DNA from: Stratiolaelaps scimitus
Lineage: Eukaryota > Arthropoda > Arachnida > Mesostigmata > Laelapidae
Length of the DNA: 64,000 bases
Direction of reading: 5' to 3'
NCBI GenBank assembly: GCA_019614645.1
Contig: JABWDB010000038.1
Location: 2,108,001 to 2,172,000, forward strand
Shown here one piece after another: positions 42,401 through 54,400 of the stretch (the first letter of the stretch is position 1; each line of letters starts with the position of its first letter). Both the position numbers and the translations under genes were made by a program. The notes below the pieces were generated by a model. That model searched no databases. It was not told the DNA's origin and worked only from the letters and a program-made list of their open reading frames with translations.

Positions 42401-45400
42401 AAACTTTTATATTTGATTCATCTAAGACATGCTTAATTGCAACACATTTAAAGGCTTTCCTTTCCAAAAACATATTTCGCAGCATATTTCGGCTTGCTGA
42501 ATTGGTATAAAAATATAATCTGTTTTTAGAAGCAAGCTGTTATTGCGGTAGTCTGTACAAATGTAAGGAGTGTGAGAGGCGTAATGAAATGATTTTAGCG
42601 ATCTTTCGAGATCGAACAAAAGTGGTGCACAAAGTCGTGATCTATTGATGTTTCATCATTGGCATTATTTAGTTAGGCATTCGAATATTGTGTTTTTTTT
42701 TTTAGGTGTGGTGATTTTAGCGACTGCCGGTTTTGATTCGGTTCCTTGTGAAATGGTGCTACAGTTTGCAAGGCAGAAATTCCCGGGCAGGATCAATTGC
42801 CTCGAGACATTCGCCACTATAAACGAGGGTCCCATAGGAGCTGCAGTTAACAGCGGTACATTAAAAAACATATTTCTGACCAAACATTTGTTCTATAAGA
42901 TAGAAAACACATTGATGCCATGCAGATGTTCAGATATATAGTATACAGGTAGATGCTTGTAGTAGAAGAAACAAATTCTGACAACCAAACCGTATCCACT
43001 AACCTTGATGTCTCCAATTTGATCTATTCAAATTATGTCTATATAACTTTAAGACATGAACTTAAAGTTACAAAAGTAACGTTGGATTTGTTTCAATTTC
43101 CGAGATGTTTTCCTGATTGAGATTTGTGTGCACTGTATTCAATGATGTTATGTTGCAGGCACGTGGGAGTCATTGCTAGAGATCATGTCGTTCAGCGCAC
43201 TAAACAAGATGCCGCACGTACGTGAGCGTGCATGGAGAGATGTATTCGATCAATCCTGGCAGCCGATGCAATTTAGAACGCGCAGGCCGTATGCGTCATC
43301 TCTAATTTGCTTATTCAAATTTCCGCTTATATCTAGAAGATAAAGCTTAATTAGATGCAAATATACCGTGATCAATGGATGAGACGTAGGTTAATTTAAA
43401 CAAAAAAATTGGAGGTTTTGCTGGTGCATACCTGAAGATCTTTAGGAATATTCGTTCCATATTGATTGTTTTTATCGTTCACGTGAGAAAACGTATGTAC
43501 TTATTACACACTGATATTTGATTGGTCTCAATTCCTATGTATTTTCTTTATATTGAATGCACTCTCCAATTGCAGACTTTTGATTAGTTGGCGTGACGCA
43601 ATTCCCGGCTTTACGATTCCGTATGTTGCCGCTGATAAACCGGTTGCGACACATTCCGAATTTTTCCGTCGAGAAGTCAATCCCGCGCACAAACGGACTC
43701 AGGTGCAGACATATTTCTGTAAGTACTCTGGTTGGTACCACCAGTGATGACCGTGGGCAAATAATTTAGTTAAAAAATAAGTGTATGTGTAGTAAGTGTG
43801 TAGTAACCAACCAGATAAAGGTTGATTGCCCCGGGTTGGCTCAATATATAATATATAGTGATACTAAACGTACGCCATTTGCGCCAAATGTTATGCGATT
43901 TCACTCAGATTTATCTCGTACTTTTTGTAATTAATTGAATAGTCATTTCTTGTAGCTCGCAGATTCGTTTAACTGACAATGCTGATCTGTCTTTACAGAT
44001 GACAGCCTGCTGAAAACAATTGCATTAGTCATAATGCTCGGTTTTGCAGCCCTTCTATCACAGGTTTCGTGGGGAAAACGACTCCTCTGCGCGTACCCTG
44101 CCTTCTTTACGGCAGGATTTTTCCGCAAAGGAGGTCCTACACGAGCTCAAGTTCTATCTTGTGGATTCACGATGTACGGTATGGAATAGTAGATGCACTT
44201 TTGTAGTAGATCGGGGTAGAACGGCCGGATAACAGACGACATAGGTAAATTACGCCGAAAATACAAATATGTAAGACAACAGCCACCTGGCCGCAGGCCT
44301 TTTATAGTAATCGGACGACGGGCATATATATATATCACAGTCCGAGACGGCCTTACTATAAAACGTTTTATTTTTTATAATTGCTTGTCTATATATTATA
44401 TATAAATGTTTGGAAACCCTTTTGACCGGGACCCACAAACCCCCAACCACCCCCCGTCAGAAGCCGCGTGCTCTCGCGCCCCTCACATAGGCATCTCACA
44501 CCTTATTGACCGATTCAAATAATCTATTCTGATATTTTGTTGAAGGAACGTCGCTTCATCACACTAATTTTAGCACGAGTCTCATAACAGCTGTATCATA
44601 AAATAACACAACAATCTAAACGAACCTCTGCGTCGGACGAACTGACAACACTAATCTTAATAAATAATATAAAATATTTTTATAGGTTTAAGTAGAGATT
44701 GATATAAGCGGTTATTATTGCTGGCTGACATTACGTCATCAATTTACGCATATACTGCTGGGATAGTCTGTTCCAATCATTTCTACACGGAACGGCTTCG
44801 TTTACATTTAGTAGATGCACTAAAATACAGACGTAAGTTTAACAACGGAGTGTGAGAATCGTCTGATTCTGTTATCGCGGATACGGTCCATATCCATTCT
44901 ATTCATACTTAAGCTTCATTGTTAATATGAATAATATTCGCTGGATGGATGTTGTCTTTGTTTCATATGCCGCAGGTATCGCCACGGGTTGGCACGAAGG
45001 TGATTCCGAATCTTCCTCTCCGCAGCGGCGTATGATCGTGCGCCTCAATGGTCCTGAAGTGGGATACATGGCCACTTCAATTTGTCTCGTAACCTCTGCT
45101 ATATGCTTGGTCACAGAATTTGAGAAGCTCCCCGTCAGGTACTCAAATAGTGATACAGAAATATTGCCTTTGCTAACCGACCCTATCGATGCTTTATCAG
45201 TATTTGATTTAAGTATTCATATGAAAGTGACTTTTGGGTCATCCTGTACATCTACATTTGCAAAAAGCGTTGGGAAATGTCTACTATCGAAGTGAAACCG
45301 AAATGATAGTGAGACTGTTGTATTTTAATATTCCCTTGTTAAAATAGGGGCGGTTACTTGACTCCTGGCTTCGCTCTCGAGAAGACATCGTTGATGGAGA

Positions 45401-45462
45401 GGCTGCAGAAGAACCAATTCAAATTTACCGTAGTAGGCGACTCCGCATCGGAACACCAATGA
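39403..45462 (+). CDS. SCCPDH: Saccharopine dehydrogenase-like oxidoreductase, ten exons
   Basis: Exons 39403-39463, 41146-41249, 41614-41753, 42034-42158, 42706-42855, 43159-43288, 43576-43718, 43999-44178, 44976-45138 and 45348-45462 give 436 residues, close to the roughly 430 usual for animal SCCPDH. An N-terminal Rossmann fold is shown by FDIVVFGATGMAG (GxTGxxG at residues 15-21). Typical motifs follow: INTVGPY (about 95-101), GEPVIQACVDCGTHLLDLSGE, AGFDSVPCE (about 150-158), and a C-terminal RGGYLTPGFAL block. A hydrophobic segment lies at about 290-307, as in the family. This family resembles, but is distinct from, the lysine-degrading saccharopine dehydrogenase; animal members are linked to lipid droplets and mitochondria and their reaction is not settled. 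Intron 4 (42159-42705) is GC-AG with donor G/GCAAGT. The TTTTAG just before 39345 suggests a separate 5' UTR exon upstream. Confidence 0.92.
39600..41100 (+). pseudogene. Decayed R1-like LINE reverse transcriptase in SCCPDH intron 1
   Basis: The intron carries reverse-transcriptase motifs in the same direction as the host gene. In 40335-40787: FNICLRDGFIPIEWKRTLLS, then VIPKGKGDPRESSSWR, the canonical WK...PKxGKxD block. In 40721-41092: KLLAYGDDLALYSTNRHHLQ, the YxDD catalytic box with Gly at the variable position. The two blocks are in different frames and too close together, so the sequence between has shrunk. The upstream part (39600-40330) is GC-richer than the surrounding intron and probably belongs to the same element, but I recognise no domain in it. 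Confidence 0.7.
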
Positions 45463-45670
45463 ATAACAACAACACATCGGGAGTATCGATTCCGAGTAAA
45501 CGCCCAATCTGGCCTTTCAAAATCGACAGTTTAGGCTACTTGGAAAAGGGTCAACAAATTAATTATTTTATAGCAATATATATTATTTAAGAACTCATTT
45601 ACCTCTAGTTGGCGAAATGGAGCGAATCAAGTGGAGTGGTACCTCCGCGTCAGTGGTTCGTCCTGCGTTG

Positions 45671-45676
45671 AATAAA
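45671..45676 (+). terminator. Probable polyadenylation signal of the SCCPDH-like gene
   Basis: AATAAA hexamer 209 bases after the stop codon, before the mariner element that starts at 46071. It is the first exact hexamer after the stop. Confidence 0.5.
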
Positions 45677-46070
45677 ACACGTCACAAACATGAAACAAAC
45701 AATGTCCTGTCAAAAGCAGTGAAGGAGTAGGATTTTTACAATCGTTATAATTGAGTCATCTATTTTGTTTCGAAGTATGTACCACCGTCGTCTTGCAGCT
45801 AAGTAATTTTTTATTCCACCTTTATCATCCTTTAACGTTCAATTCTGACAGTATTTGGTTGCAACATTAATATTTCTTTTGATAGGAATATTGACGACGT
45901 TCTTCACATTACATTATAAAAATTTGGTCTCTTCTCATTGTTATGCGTGCGAACATATGACACATTATACCTGTAATTAATACTCTAATAAAGTATTTTT
46001 CTTAGACTCCCTCAACTTTACTTCTTCTTAGTTTGAGAATGTAGTGTGTTTAGCGTTGCATATTGAGGTA

Positions 46071-47355
46071 TTAGGACATACACTTCAAAATTTCGCGCCT
46101 TTCGAATGGCGCACAGCCCGAACTACGCTACACAATGCGTTCATTTTTGGAGTGGGCACGCGGCAGGAACGTGGCTTTCTTTCGAACACTGAGTGGTTTC
46201 GATACGATCAGAAAGATGGACACTGCAGCAGAAAGTTCAAATTCCCCCAAAAATCAACGGGAAAACATCAAGTTTTTGTTTCTCCAAAAATACCCTCCAG
46301 CTGAAATCCATCGACAATTAGTGAAGGTGTAAGGTAGGTCTGCCTTATGCCTGCGAACGGTGCAAAATTGGTGCAAGCGATTTAACAGTGGAAATTTGGA
46401 CACCGATGACCACCGAGGAGGGGACCAGAAATCAGGTGCGACAAGGGACGAACGGATTGAAAGAATCAAGGCAGCTTTTGAGCAAAGTAGAGCTTGGTCC
46501 ACGGGGTCATTGTCGGCTGAAACTTTGATTCTTCGGACGACGTGTTATAAAATTATCACCAATATACTGAAGAAGAAGAAAATCAATGAAAAATGGGTTT
46601 TCCATAAACTGAGTGCTGACCAAATGAAAATGCGTGTGGAGTGTTCGACATTTAATTTGAAGACTTATACGCAACAAACCAGTCGCTTAGAGCACACCGT
46701 GTCGATAGACGAGACATGGGTTAGCCTGGATAGACCCCCTGAGAAGGTCCAAGCAAAACAGTGGCTCCGACAAGGTGAAGCGGCAACGTCTGTGGCAGTG
46801 CCAGATAGATTCGGACGAAAGGTGTTGATGATACTCGCTCTGGATATCAAGGGTGTTTGCTATTATGAAATATTGGCGGCAAACGAAAAACTCAATGCTC
46901 CCCGATATCTCGGCTTCTTGAAAGGATTGATGAACAAATGGCGTGGGGATCGACAGCACCGAGTGTGGTTACTCAACGACAACGCAAAACCTCACCGCAC
47001 TGCTGAAATTACGGCCTGGATGGAGGGGAACAATATTGAGCGATGGCATCAACCCCCATATTCTCCTGATTTAAGCCCGTGTGATTATGGTTGTTTCCAT
47101 GCATTAAAAAGAACAATAGGTGGGGTTCCATATGCAACCGTCGACTTACTCGCAAAAGCAATAGATAACGAAATTATATATGGAAATGCAAATGGTAAAT
47201 ATTTGGCTATTTCAAAACTCCCAGAGCGCTGGAATCGGTGTGTCAATAAAGCTGGAGAGTACCTCTAACTCATACCAAAAAATCTTTGTTCTACCTCATT
47301 TAGTTCAAAAGTTATTGTCATTTAAAGAGGCGAAATTTTGAAGTGTATGCCCTAA
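46071..47355 (+). mobile_element. Mariner transposon with near-intact ends
   Basis: A 1285-bp element begins TTAGGACATACACTTC at 46071 and ends with its inverse at 47355. The terminal inverted repeats are 26 bp (46071-46096 and 47330-47355) with a single mismatch, and the element is flanked by TA on both sides (46069-46070 and 47356-47357), the target duplication of Tc1/mariner elements. It sits 400 bases beyond the SCCPDH poly(A) signal and carries a transposase reading frame in the same direction. Confidence 0.93.
46216..47268 (+). pseudogene. Mariner transposase (D,D34D) with one in-frame stop
   Basis: The frame from ATG 46216 to the stop at 47268 covers about 350 codons, the normal mariner length, and is broken only by TAA at 46330-46332, inside the N-terminal helix-turn-helix region. 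The catalytic triad is present: Asp in SIDETWVS, Asp in LLNDNAKPHRT, and the third Asp in YSPDLSPCDY with exactly 34 residues between the last two. The WVS...KPH and PPYSPDLSP signatures are diagnostic of the family. The upstream frame is open back to 46135, but the residues from MDTAAESS on look like the true start. The stop makes the copy non-autonomous unless read through or started at the downstream ATG (46360), which would lose the first DNA-binding subdomain. The clean frame elsewhere indicates recent activity. Confidence 0.9.
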
Positions 47356-47639
47356 TAGAGAGCAGACGGGAATGGTTTCCGAGAGAGAATGACAGCGGCC
47401 GAAAGACAAAAGCTAAAGCGGCAAGGCAGTCAAAGTCAATGATTTACTTGATGATTACGTCAAGGAGGCAAAGCGAGATCTACTTATTCAGCAAGCCGAA
47501 CATTAGGCTTGCACAGTCTAAAGAAGAACGGGTTAGAGATGAAAAGGCAGATGAAAGTCATCTGTGTAGTCAGATGACTGTACATGAATGGCTTAGAAAT
47601 GTAAAATAGGGAAGGAACTTTCATAGATGGAAATTAAGG

Positions 47640-48750
47640 TTGGTGGAAGACAATACTCCTACAATAATAGCCCAAACGAAACGATCGCAGAGCTAAACCA
47701 GCTACACATGACCTCATCGAGCCAGCAGATGATTCGGGTGACTTGATGGTCATCTTCTCGGGAAATTTCAATGCGGCATCGGTGACCTGAGGCTCAAAAA
47801 TTACTTAATTCCAGAGGTAGAATATTGACTCTTAGTGATCACCATTACAGAGACCCCCAATCGGGGGGAGCTTGAAATACCTAAAGAGTGCAGCTGCGAA
47901 GAGAGCAATTCACGAGCACGTTAGGAAAACGAAGCACCAGCTAATGGTGAGGAAGTACAAACACTACTGGCGCAGGCATATGGCCTCGAGACTACTGTAA
48001 TATCGTCCTGTGGCATGTGAGATTCCACCAGGCTTAACGAAATGAACACTCGAGCAGGAAAAGGCTCTCTGTTTATTTACGGTTCATTCTATACCGATAA
48101 AGAACAGCGAAAGTCTAAGTTCACAGGGCCACTCTGGGCCACTTCGTTATTGGTCGATCGCAGTGATTCCAATGTGCTATCAATGTGATATTCTATCTAC
48201 GACAGCCATCGTATATGTTTTTTTTTTGAGCTGACCCTCAGCTGTTCCCCCATTTGACAGGCCTCAGCTCTTTATCGTATATGTCCACCTGCGAAAAATT
48301 CCGAAATTCGATAGTGAAAACGCGGGATCCCTTTCTGACAATTTTACTGGTTGTCTAAAATTGCTACAACAGCCTTCCTCGGAAGGTGGTCTTTCGAGCT
48401 TTTCGGGCAGAAAACACCCCAAAATACCAAACTCGCCTAGTTTCGAACTAACTAAAGGACAATAACGCGAGCTCCAAGACGACGGCAGGGGTCTATATTA
48501 GGCTCCATACTATGCAACATTGCCTACGATCGGGTTCTGAGGTTGAGAGAGCTCCCAAGGGGAGTAGACCTAGTTGAATACGAAGGAGATTTAGCTGTCA
48601 CAGTACGAGGCAAAAACCCAGGGGTACGCGAAGCTACAGAGAACGACGCGCTCTTAGAGATGTACTATGTATGGAGTAAAATGACTTAGCACTTACTCCA
48701 TCAGAGAGTGAACCCATTCTACAAAAGTAAAGTATGGCTTTTCATTTTAA
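47640..48750 (+). pseudogene. Decayed R1-clade LINE: endonuclease and reverse transcriptase fragments
   Basis: Around 47665-47830 the broken frames read SPNETIAELNQL, then GDLMVIFSGNFNAAS and NSRGRILTLSD. These match the R1-type apurinic endonuclease (GDFNA...WGS...RGxxL). Around 48490-48690 they read LCNIAYDRVLRLRELPKGVD followed by LVEYEGDLAVTVRGKN. This is the polymerase block around the YADD box, here decayed to YEGD, so the second catalytic Asp pair is broken. Several stops separate the parts. It begins 285 bases after the mariner right end. Confidence 0.65.
48225..48285 (+). repeat. Short dispersed direct repeat, copy 1 (copy 2 at 49075-49140)
   Basis: GAGCTGACCCTCAGCTG, then TTCCCCC and AGGCCTCAGCTCTT, recur at 49078 as GAGCTGACTCCCAGCTG, CTCCCCC, AGGCCTCGGCCC and CAGCTCTTC. 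This could be the two ends of a small element about 850 bases long or a dispersed motif. Confidence 0.4.
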
Positions 48751-51612
48751 CCTCCTAATAAAAAGAAACAAAGATACGAAACAACCAGCCTAACAGGCGA
48801 AAAACATCTGTTTTAACTGTAAACCCATTAATTACCCCTAACTCGAAGTCTTCCCCTGGCTGTATACTTACGCCCCACGATACTACAACGCCTTTTTGCA
48901 CCGCCTCCCATTTTTGACGGAGAAGTATTGATAGCATTTATTTAATTCAGATCCATCTTATACACAATCGCAGAACACCTATATATAGATAAAAGTGGGA
49001 TAATCAGAAGACCTCTACACAATAAATACATCTACACGTTTAATTGAAAAATCCAGTACGTTTCCTAAACATCCTTCGAGCTGACTCCCAGCTGCTCCCC
49101 CTACGTTAGAGGCCTCGGCCCTGAACCTCAGCTCTTCTCTCATCAGATACCTTTTCAGAAACTTTTCTTTTCGGATTCTATGCCATCCTCTCTTAACTAC
49201 TAGAGCAGAAATGTATTTATTGTCTAATATATCTTAGTGAACTCATTATCAATGATTATCCAAGAGTTATCTATCTGCGTGATATAATAAAAGTTCGAGC
49301 AACTCTCGACTTCACTTGTCTATTGAGCAGAACACTCATTACCATCACTCGATTGCACAACACGACAAAACCGCTAACACATTTCATGAAACCATCGAAT
49401 ACTTATCAAATTTCATGATATCCACAAACCTCGCAGCGAAACGACTTCGTCGAAATTCCAACCACAATACAGATCTTTTCCATTAAATATATATATATAT
49501 ATATATATGGCGGTGGTGATATTTGGACACGCAGATAGGGGCACGTATTAACAGAACTGTAAATAACACAGATGACATCACAGAAAACTACTCCTCATTG
49601 TGCTCTACTGACACAGTACAATAAATTAAAACAGATTGACTCGCGATTGGCTCATCTACGTCGCGCGCCTAAACATTGACAGAAAATCGATTTCTCAATT
49701 CTGGATCTGCCTGACTGCCACTCCAGCCGATTGCATAAAACCATGTAAGCACAAAGATCAGCTTCCGTGTCATGTGTTGCGTCAAAACAGGTAGTAGACT
49801 ATTTTTGCAACAAATCGAATTCGTTGTTACTGCTGTTGTCATTGGCTACTGGAAAACTCTACAGATAAAATATAATGACATAATGTCTATTGATAAACTG
49901 CTCTGAAATGTGAAGCATTTTTCTGACCATTTCCTTAATACATCGTTTCATCGATGGAATGACCTATATATCAGATTTGAAATTATTCATTTGGATAATT
50001 AATTTCTATTTATTAATTGCGCGACGAATTTATTTACAATCCACGTGACGAAATGAAGCAGCTAAATTAATTATTGCGAAACGCAAAATTACAGTAACCA
50101 CCTATGCATAATAATAAAGTACATAGGTGTTGTCGAATAGAAGTGGTGGTTCGATTCTAAACACATTCTCTAATAGGCTCCATATTTAAGCGCAACAGCC
50201 CAGAAAAAAATGTGATGGCAAATTAATTGTGATGCAATGGCACGTACTATTGTTCGTTGTTTCGGAGAAATTAATGTCTCACGAAACGATAGAGATAACT
50301 ACTAGTTACAGCTCTGTTATAAATGTTTGTAAAGGCCGCTGTAAAATGCAGCACTAATCTGTCCATTGAATCCTATACTTTTATATCAATGGTTTGATAC
50401 AGCGCAAAAGCTTTTTCCTTAGCTGTCTTCTGTCTATGGTAGGCCCCTCGGTTCCGTTTTCTAGCATTGGTTCATGGACCTGATAGGAGAGGGAACTCAT
50501 GTAAGAGCTATTGTGGCGTTGGCCATGAGTAGGGATTGTTCATCGCCGTTTTAGCTTTATCCGGGATATTAGTCATACTGGACTTATCTGCACTTTCTCC
50601 AACGGATTTATGTAACGGCACGGTAACGCGGTGGATACAGAGCAGGGTACCACTCCAAGCAAAACAAAAAGAGGCCTATAATGTCCGATTGGTGATCTAG
50701 CAAAAAAAATTGACTACTGTCCTATTCCGAAACCTTGTGCAGCAATAACGGCTGAAATCTACTGTGTTGAGGCAGAGGTAAGGAAGTGCTAGCTCTTTAT
50801 TTAACAACTAGAAATAACGAATAAGAGAAGCAATTTGACTTGGAATCTCACCGTGTATGTGAATATCTGTCCGACGTTGCTGTGGGCGACTACTATTTAT
50901 TCCAAAGTTCTGATGCCCGTTTAGAGAGGAATCTTAAAAAAAGAAGCATCTACAAAAACCCTTTGCTCTGTTCATCGAGTCCCTTGCGTTTACGGTTACG
51001 CAATAAATGGACTGCCTTTAAAAGTATGAGTACATGCGTCATTTACAAATAGAAAGTTCGCTTGTCCAAAACCCGCAACCCTAAAATGTCACACTCTGCT
51101 GATCTTGCGCAAGATATATTAAGTACGCGAACGAGCATTAGAACAGAAAATAGATGACACTGGTAACAAAATACGGATAAGGATTCATTGTTACGTAGAA
51201 TTTGATATTGAAATCTCTGTTCCTAAAAACCGCACGCTTTTCTTAAGGTAATCCATGATTCGATTAGGCAGGCTGTGTTCATTTTGTCTTCTCATATTAT
51301 TGTAAATCCATGGCTGGATATTTAAATAGAAAATAAGTGTATTGAATGTTGTAAATAATCTATGTCTCTCTTAAAAGAAACAATCGCTACAGCAGCTGCA
51401 AACTTTCGCCGTTTATGATAATATTGATTTGTGAAGTATTTTTTACGGAACTATGAAATGCACATTCGCAAAGTATCGCGATTTCTACAGCGCGACGTTC
51501 CAGGATAGTTGTTATGTCAAATAATAATTCCGCACCAAACGCCCAGAGAATGTAAGAGTATGAAGCCATGTGGAAAGAGAGAGAGAGAGAAAAAAGGTGG
51601 AAGTCTCACTTG
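48751..51612. other. Gene-poor stretch
   Basis: AT-rich sequence between the R1-like remnant and the Kunitz promoter. It contains the repeat pieces at 49075-49140 and 50566-50700 and an (AT)n tract at 49486-49508. Confidence 0.5.
50566..50700 (-). repeat. Diverged partial copy of the 59195-59425 repeat
   Basis: On the plus strand this holds CATACTGGACTTATCTGCAC, TTTCTCCAACGGATTTATGT and GATTGGTGATC, which parallel TATGCTGGA, TTCTCCAACAGACTTATGT and AATTGGTGATC at 59242-59347 in the same order. The box B-like piece is decayed. Confidence 0.35.
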
Positions 51613-51618
51613 TATAAA
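51613..51618 (+). promoter_or_regulatory. Possible TATA box of the Kunitz gene
   Basis: TATAAA in a weakly GC-mixed stretch 181 bases before the Kunitz start codon. A pyrimidine-rich initiator-like CCATTC has its A at 51646, 33 bases from the first T of the box. Spacing and position fit a TATA-driven promoter with a short leader, but this rests on motif matching only. Confidence 0.35.
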
Positions 51619-51793
51619 ATACATAAGCAACAAGCGACACTTACCATTCGTTTCACGAACGGCGTTAGAGAAGCTACGAGGTCCAGAGAGGCGATATAGC
51701 GCCGATGTTTTCACAGTGCAAGTGATACATGTATTAACTAGTACATTAACAAGGGCCTGTTTATAGGCAGAGTGTTTCATACCCGGTGTTGTT

Positions 51794-52735
51794 ATGGCCA
51801 ACTCGAAACGGAACGTAACATTTTATTATGGGCATCATCCCGTTGGGCAGTTGGCCTTGTACGGGACCGTCCTATTGATGGTAATCATCATAGCAGTGGT
51901 AGCAGTAGTGGACGGCAAGCCCACAGGTGAGTAAGGGATCCAATTTTAGATATTTCATTTAGCTACAGCAGAGCTTTAGACAGAGAGATGTATTTCTGAT
52001 TCTGACAAGAATTCCTTGCAGTTTTGTTTGCAAAGGTTTTCAAATGTTTGGACAAGCATGTACTATAAATTATGTACTGAAAGAACAATGAGCTGATGGG
52101 GGAAGAATAATGACACCATCATCGCCGTATCATGCATAACCCTATATACTTCGCATTCACTGACTGAAATCGTTCTCTTATTCCTGTGCACAATTAGTGA
52201 AGTTGAATTCTATAATGTAATTATATTAATACATAACGACAAATTGTATTCGATCTATAGCTCTTAGTTATTATTTCTATTGCACGTTCGCCTCATAGAT
52301 AATATCGAGTCATTGGACGTTGTAAAAGATGTTTTACTAAATCTCCATAAATATATAATACTTAAATTCGTTTTCATTGTTGATGTTGTTGTCCACAAGT
52401 TATTTACAATTGCAGGAATCGATGCAATGAGGCACGTTATCTGTCAACCATTGACCGTTGACATATCTGTCAACCATTTGGGCCTATATGTGTTGATTTA
52501 ATCTAAGCACCGGTCCCACACTGTGTATTGCGTTTTCTCTTCAGACGACACCACCGTCAAATCTAGCATATGCCAGCTGTCACCGGAGACGGGTCTGTGC
52601 TTTGCCTCATTCAGAAATTGGTTCTTCAATGCCGCGTCAGGCCGTTGTGAAGAGTTCACATATGGTGGCTGCCTTGGAAACGCGAACAACTTTCCCACCG
52701 AGAGCGAGTGCATGAAGAAGTGTGCAGATAGCTAG
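51794..52735 (+). CDS. Single-domain Kunitz-type protease inhibitor-like protein, two exons
   Basis: Exons 51794-51926 (donor GTGAGT) and 52545-52735 (acceptor ctcttcag) join at phase 1 to 107 residues. Exon 1 encodes a positively charged head of about 17 residues and a long hydrophobic run (about 20-39), then GKPT: a signal peptide or signal anchor. Exon 2 is one Kunitz domain, with cysteines at residues 54, 63, 79, 87, 100 and 104. Spacings of 8, 15, 7, 12 and 3 residues match the BPTI consensus exactly, and FTYGGC is present before the fourth cysteine's loop. The residue after the second cysteine, the usual P1 site, is Phe; in the family this favours chymotrypsin-like targets over trypsin. 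The target protease is not predictable beyond that. The gene stands alone between the R1-like LINE remnant and the minus-strand repeat-protein gene. Confidence 0.93.
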
Positions 52736-52753
52736 GAATGTGAGCGAGCTATA

Positions 52754-52759
52754 AATAAA
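52754..52759 (+). terminator. Probable polyadenylation signal of the Kunitz gene
   Basis: AATAAA 18 bases after the Kunitz stop codon; a second copy lies at 52818-52823. The second, with a more usual distance, may be the one used. Confidence 0.5.
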
Positions 52760-54227
52760 TGAAATCAACTATCACTATTTATGGGTTTGTTCTTAATGTA
52801 CAAAAAAGATACAGTGCAATAAATTCGTTTTGCTACCACTCTGTGAAAATTTTATTTTAAGAAAAAATATACATATAATATCTACAATCTATATTGGCCA
52901 GGCAAAGCGCTAACAGTAAAGCTCATTCATAAAATGGCATTCTTCAATCACATGTGTGTGTATATATATTTATATATATATTTATATTCGTGAATGACAT
53001 CTAAGATGGTAACGGTGTGATGTAGTATGCACGATGTTTGATATACATAATATGTGTATTGACAAGCCAAAGCGTGCAATTGCGCGAAAGAGAAAGTAGA
53101 CTTACGATTGAGAAACGCAGGTTAAAAATGGAAAACTCTGTGGGTCTACACTTGGAAATACAATAGTTAGTTCGATGCAACTATCACGCGTTTTGTTCAT
53201 GTGAACCACGATACTGACAGTATGCCACCTGCTTTCGTATTCAGCATTTTAAATCATCTCCCGCCCGTTGTTACTCAAGTCGCGTACGCCATTGTCTTGG
53301 ATGCAAACATCTATCTATTCAGTCAGGTCGGGTCCCCCATACCTGCAAATGGTTTTTTCTTCCTAGTAACAGCTATAAGCTGTGTACACGCTGTTTTCCA
53401 ATTCATTCAACAATCACTCATGATCGACTAACAATCGTTCTCGAGTTTTCGGCGCGGGATACCATGTCCAAGATATTTCTGAGTGATCCTCATTTGGCCA
53501 AAAATGTCCCGTTGTCTTCTGTGTGTGTGTGAATTTGAGTAGATTGGATACATTACGACGTTTCCGTATCTTCACCGCACCTGGCCCTGCTAAATCACCA
53601 CAAAGTAGACGAAATTAAGGTTAGATTAGACGCAGTGTGGAGACTTATCCCCTATATCTATAACGTAATTAGAAATTCCATTTTTCTTGAACCTGCATTT
53701 CGACGATTACCGAGAAATTTCGCAAACATTGTCGATTGAACGTAGTCAGTGTAATCGCTAAAAGCCAAGTCAATAAATAAGCGAATGAATAAATGTCTTT
53801 TCTTCGAGGTAAAATTTTTCTTTTTTTTTTCTTTTCTGTGAAACTAATCAAGCTCAATTAATGAAATGTTTTCCATTTAAAATTATGTCTATACTCAGCA
53901 CAGTTGGCGTAGGCATTACAATATGTGATTACTACATATGGTTATTAGAACCGGCAGAATAAAAAGGGCAGTTCTATAACAATTATAAAAAGGCACAAAA
54001 TAAAGTCAGTATTAGTTTCTTCGCGGCTAGCGACAACAGCAGCGAGCGTTACAATAGCTGAAATACGCTAGTGCTGTATCTATGTAGCCATTTCAGGCTA
54101 TACCACTCATCAGGTGTTTACTCGTGGTTGATTTTTGAATAAGACGTTATCGTTTTCTCTACCTCATATGGACTCGATACTTCGCCAATCTTCAGGTATT
54201 TTCTATCAGATTAAGGTCAGACGAGTT

Positions 54228-54400
54228 GTCGGGCAACTCGCCGCGGTAGGACAACTAAATAGACCAATAGGTGGATATGTACCAGGTTCAAATCCTACCG
54301 TGGCATCAGGGAAGTGCACATATTTCTCCCCGAAATTCATTTTAGTAACGCCATACGGATAAATAGGCCGAGAGGAAAAGTCTCAGGGCAGGCCAACCGA
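54228..54400 (+). repeat. Second copy of the tRNA-like SINE family
   Basis: It shares AAATAGAC, TGGATATGT, GGTTCAAATCC (54285-54295), a TCAGGGAAGTG block and ACGCCATACGGA with the copy at 31561-31770, in the same order and spacing. The 5' part is more diverged. Confidence 0.55.

Noticed and set aside
42051..42485. 144-codon minus-strand frame
   Set aside because: It lies across SCCPDH exon 4 and intron 4 on the other strand, shows no domain, and is explained as a shadow.
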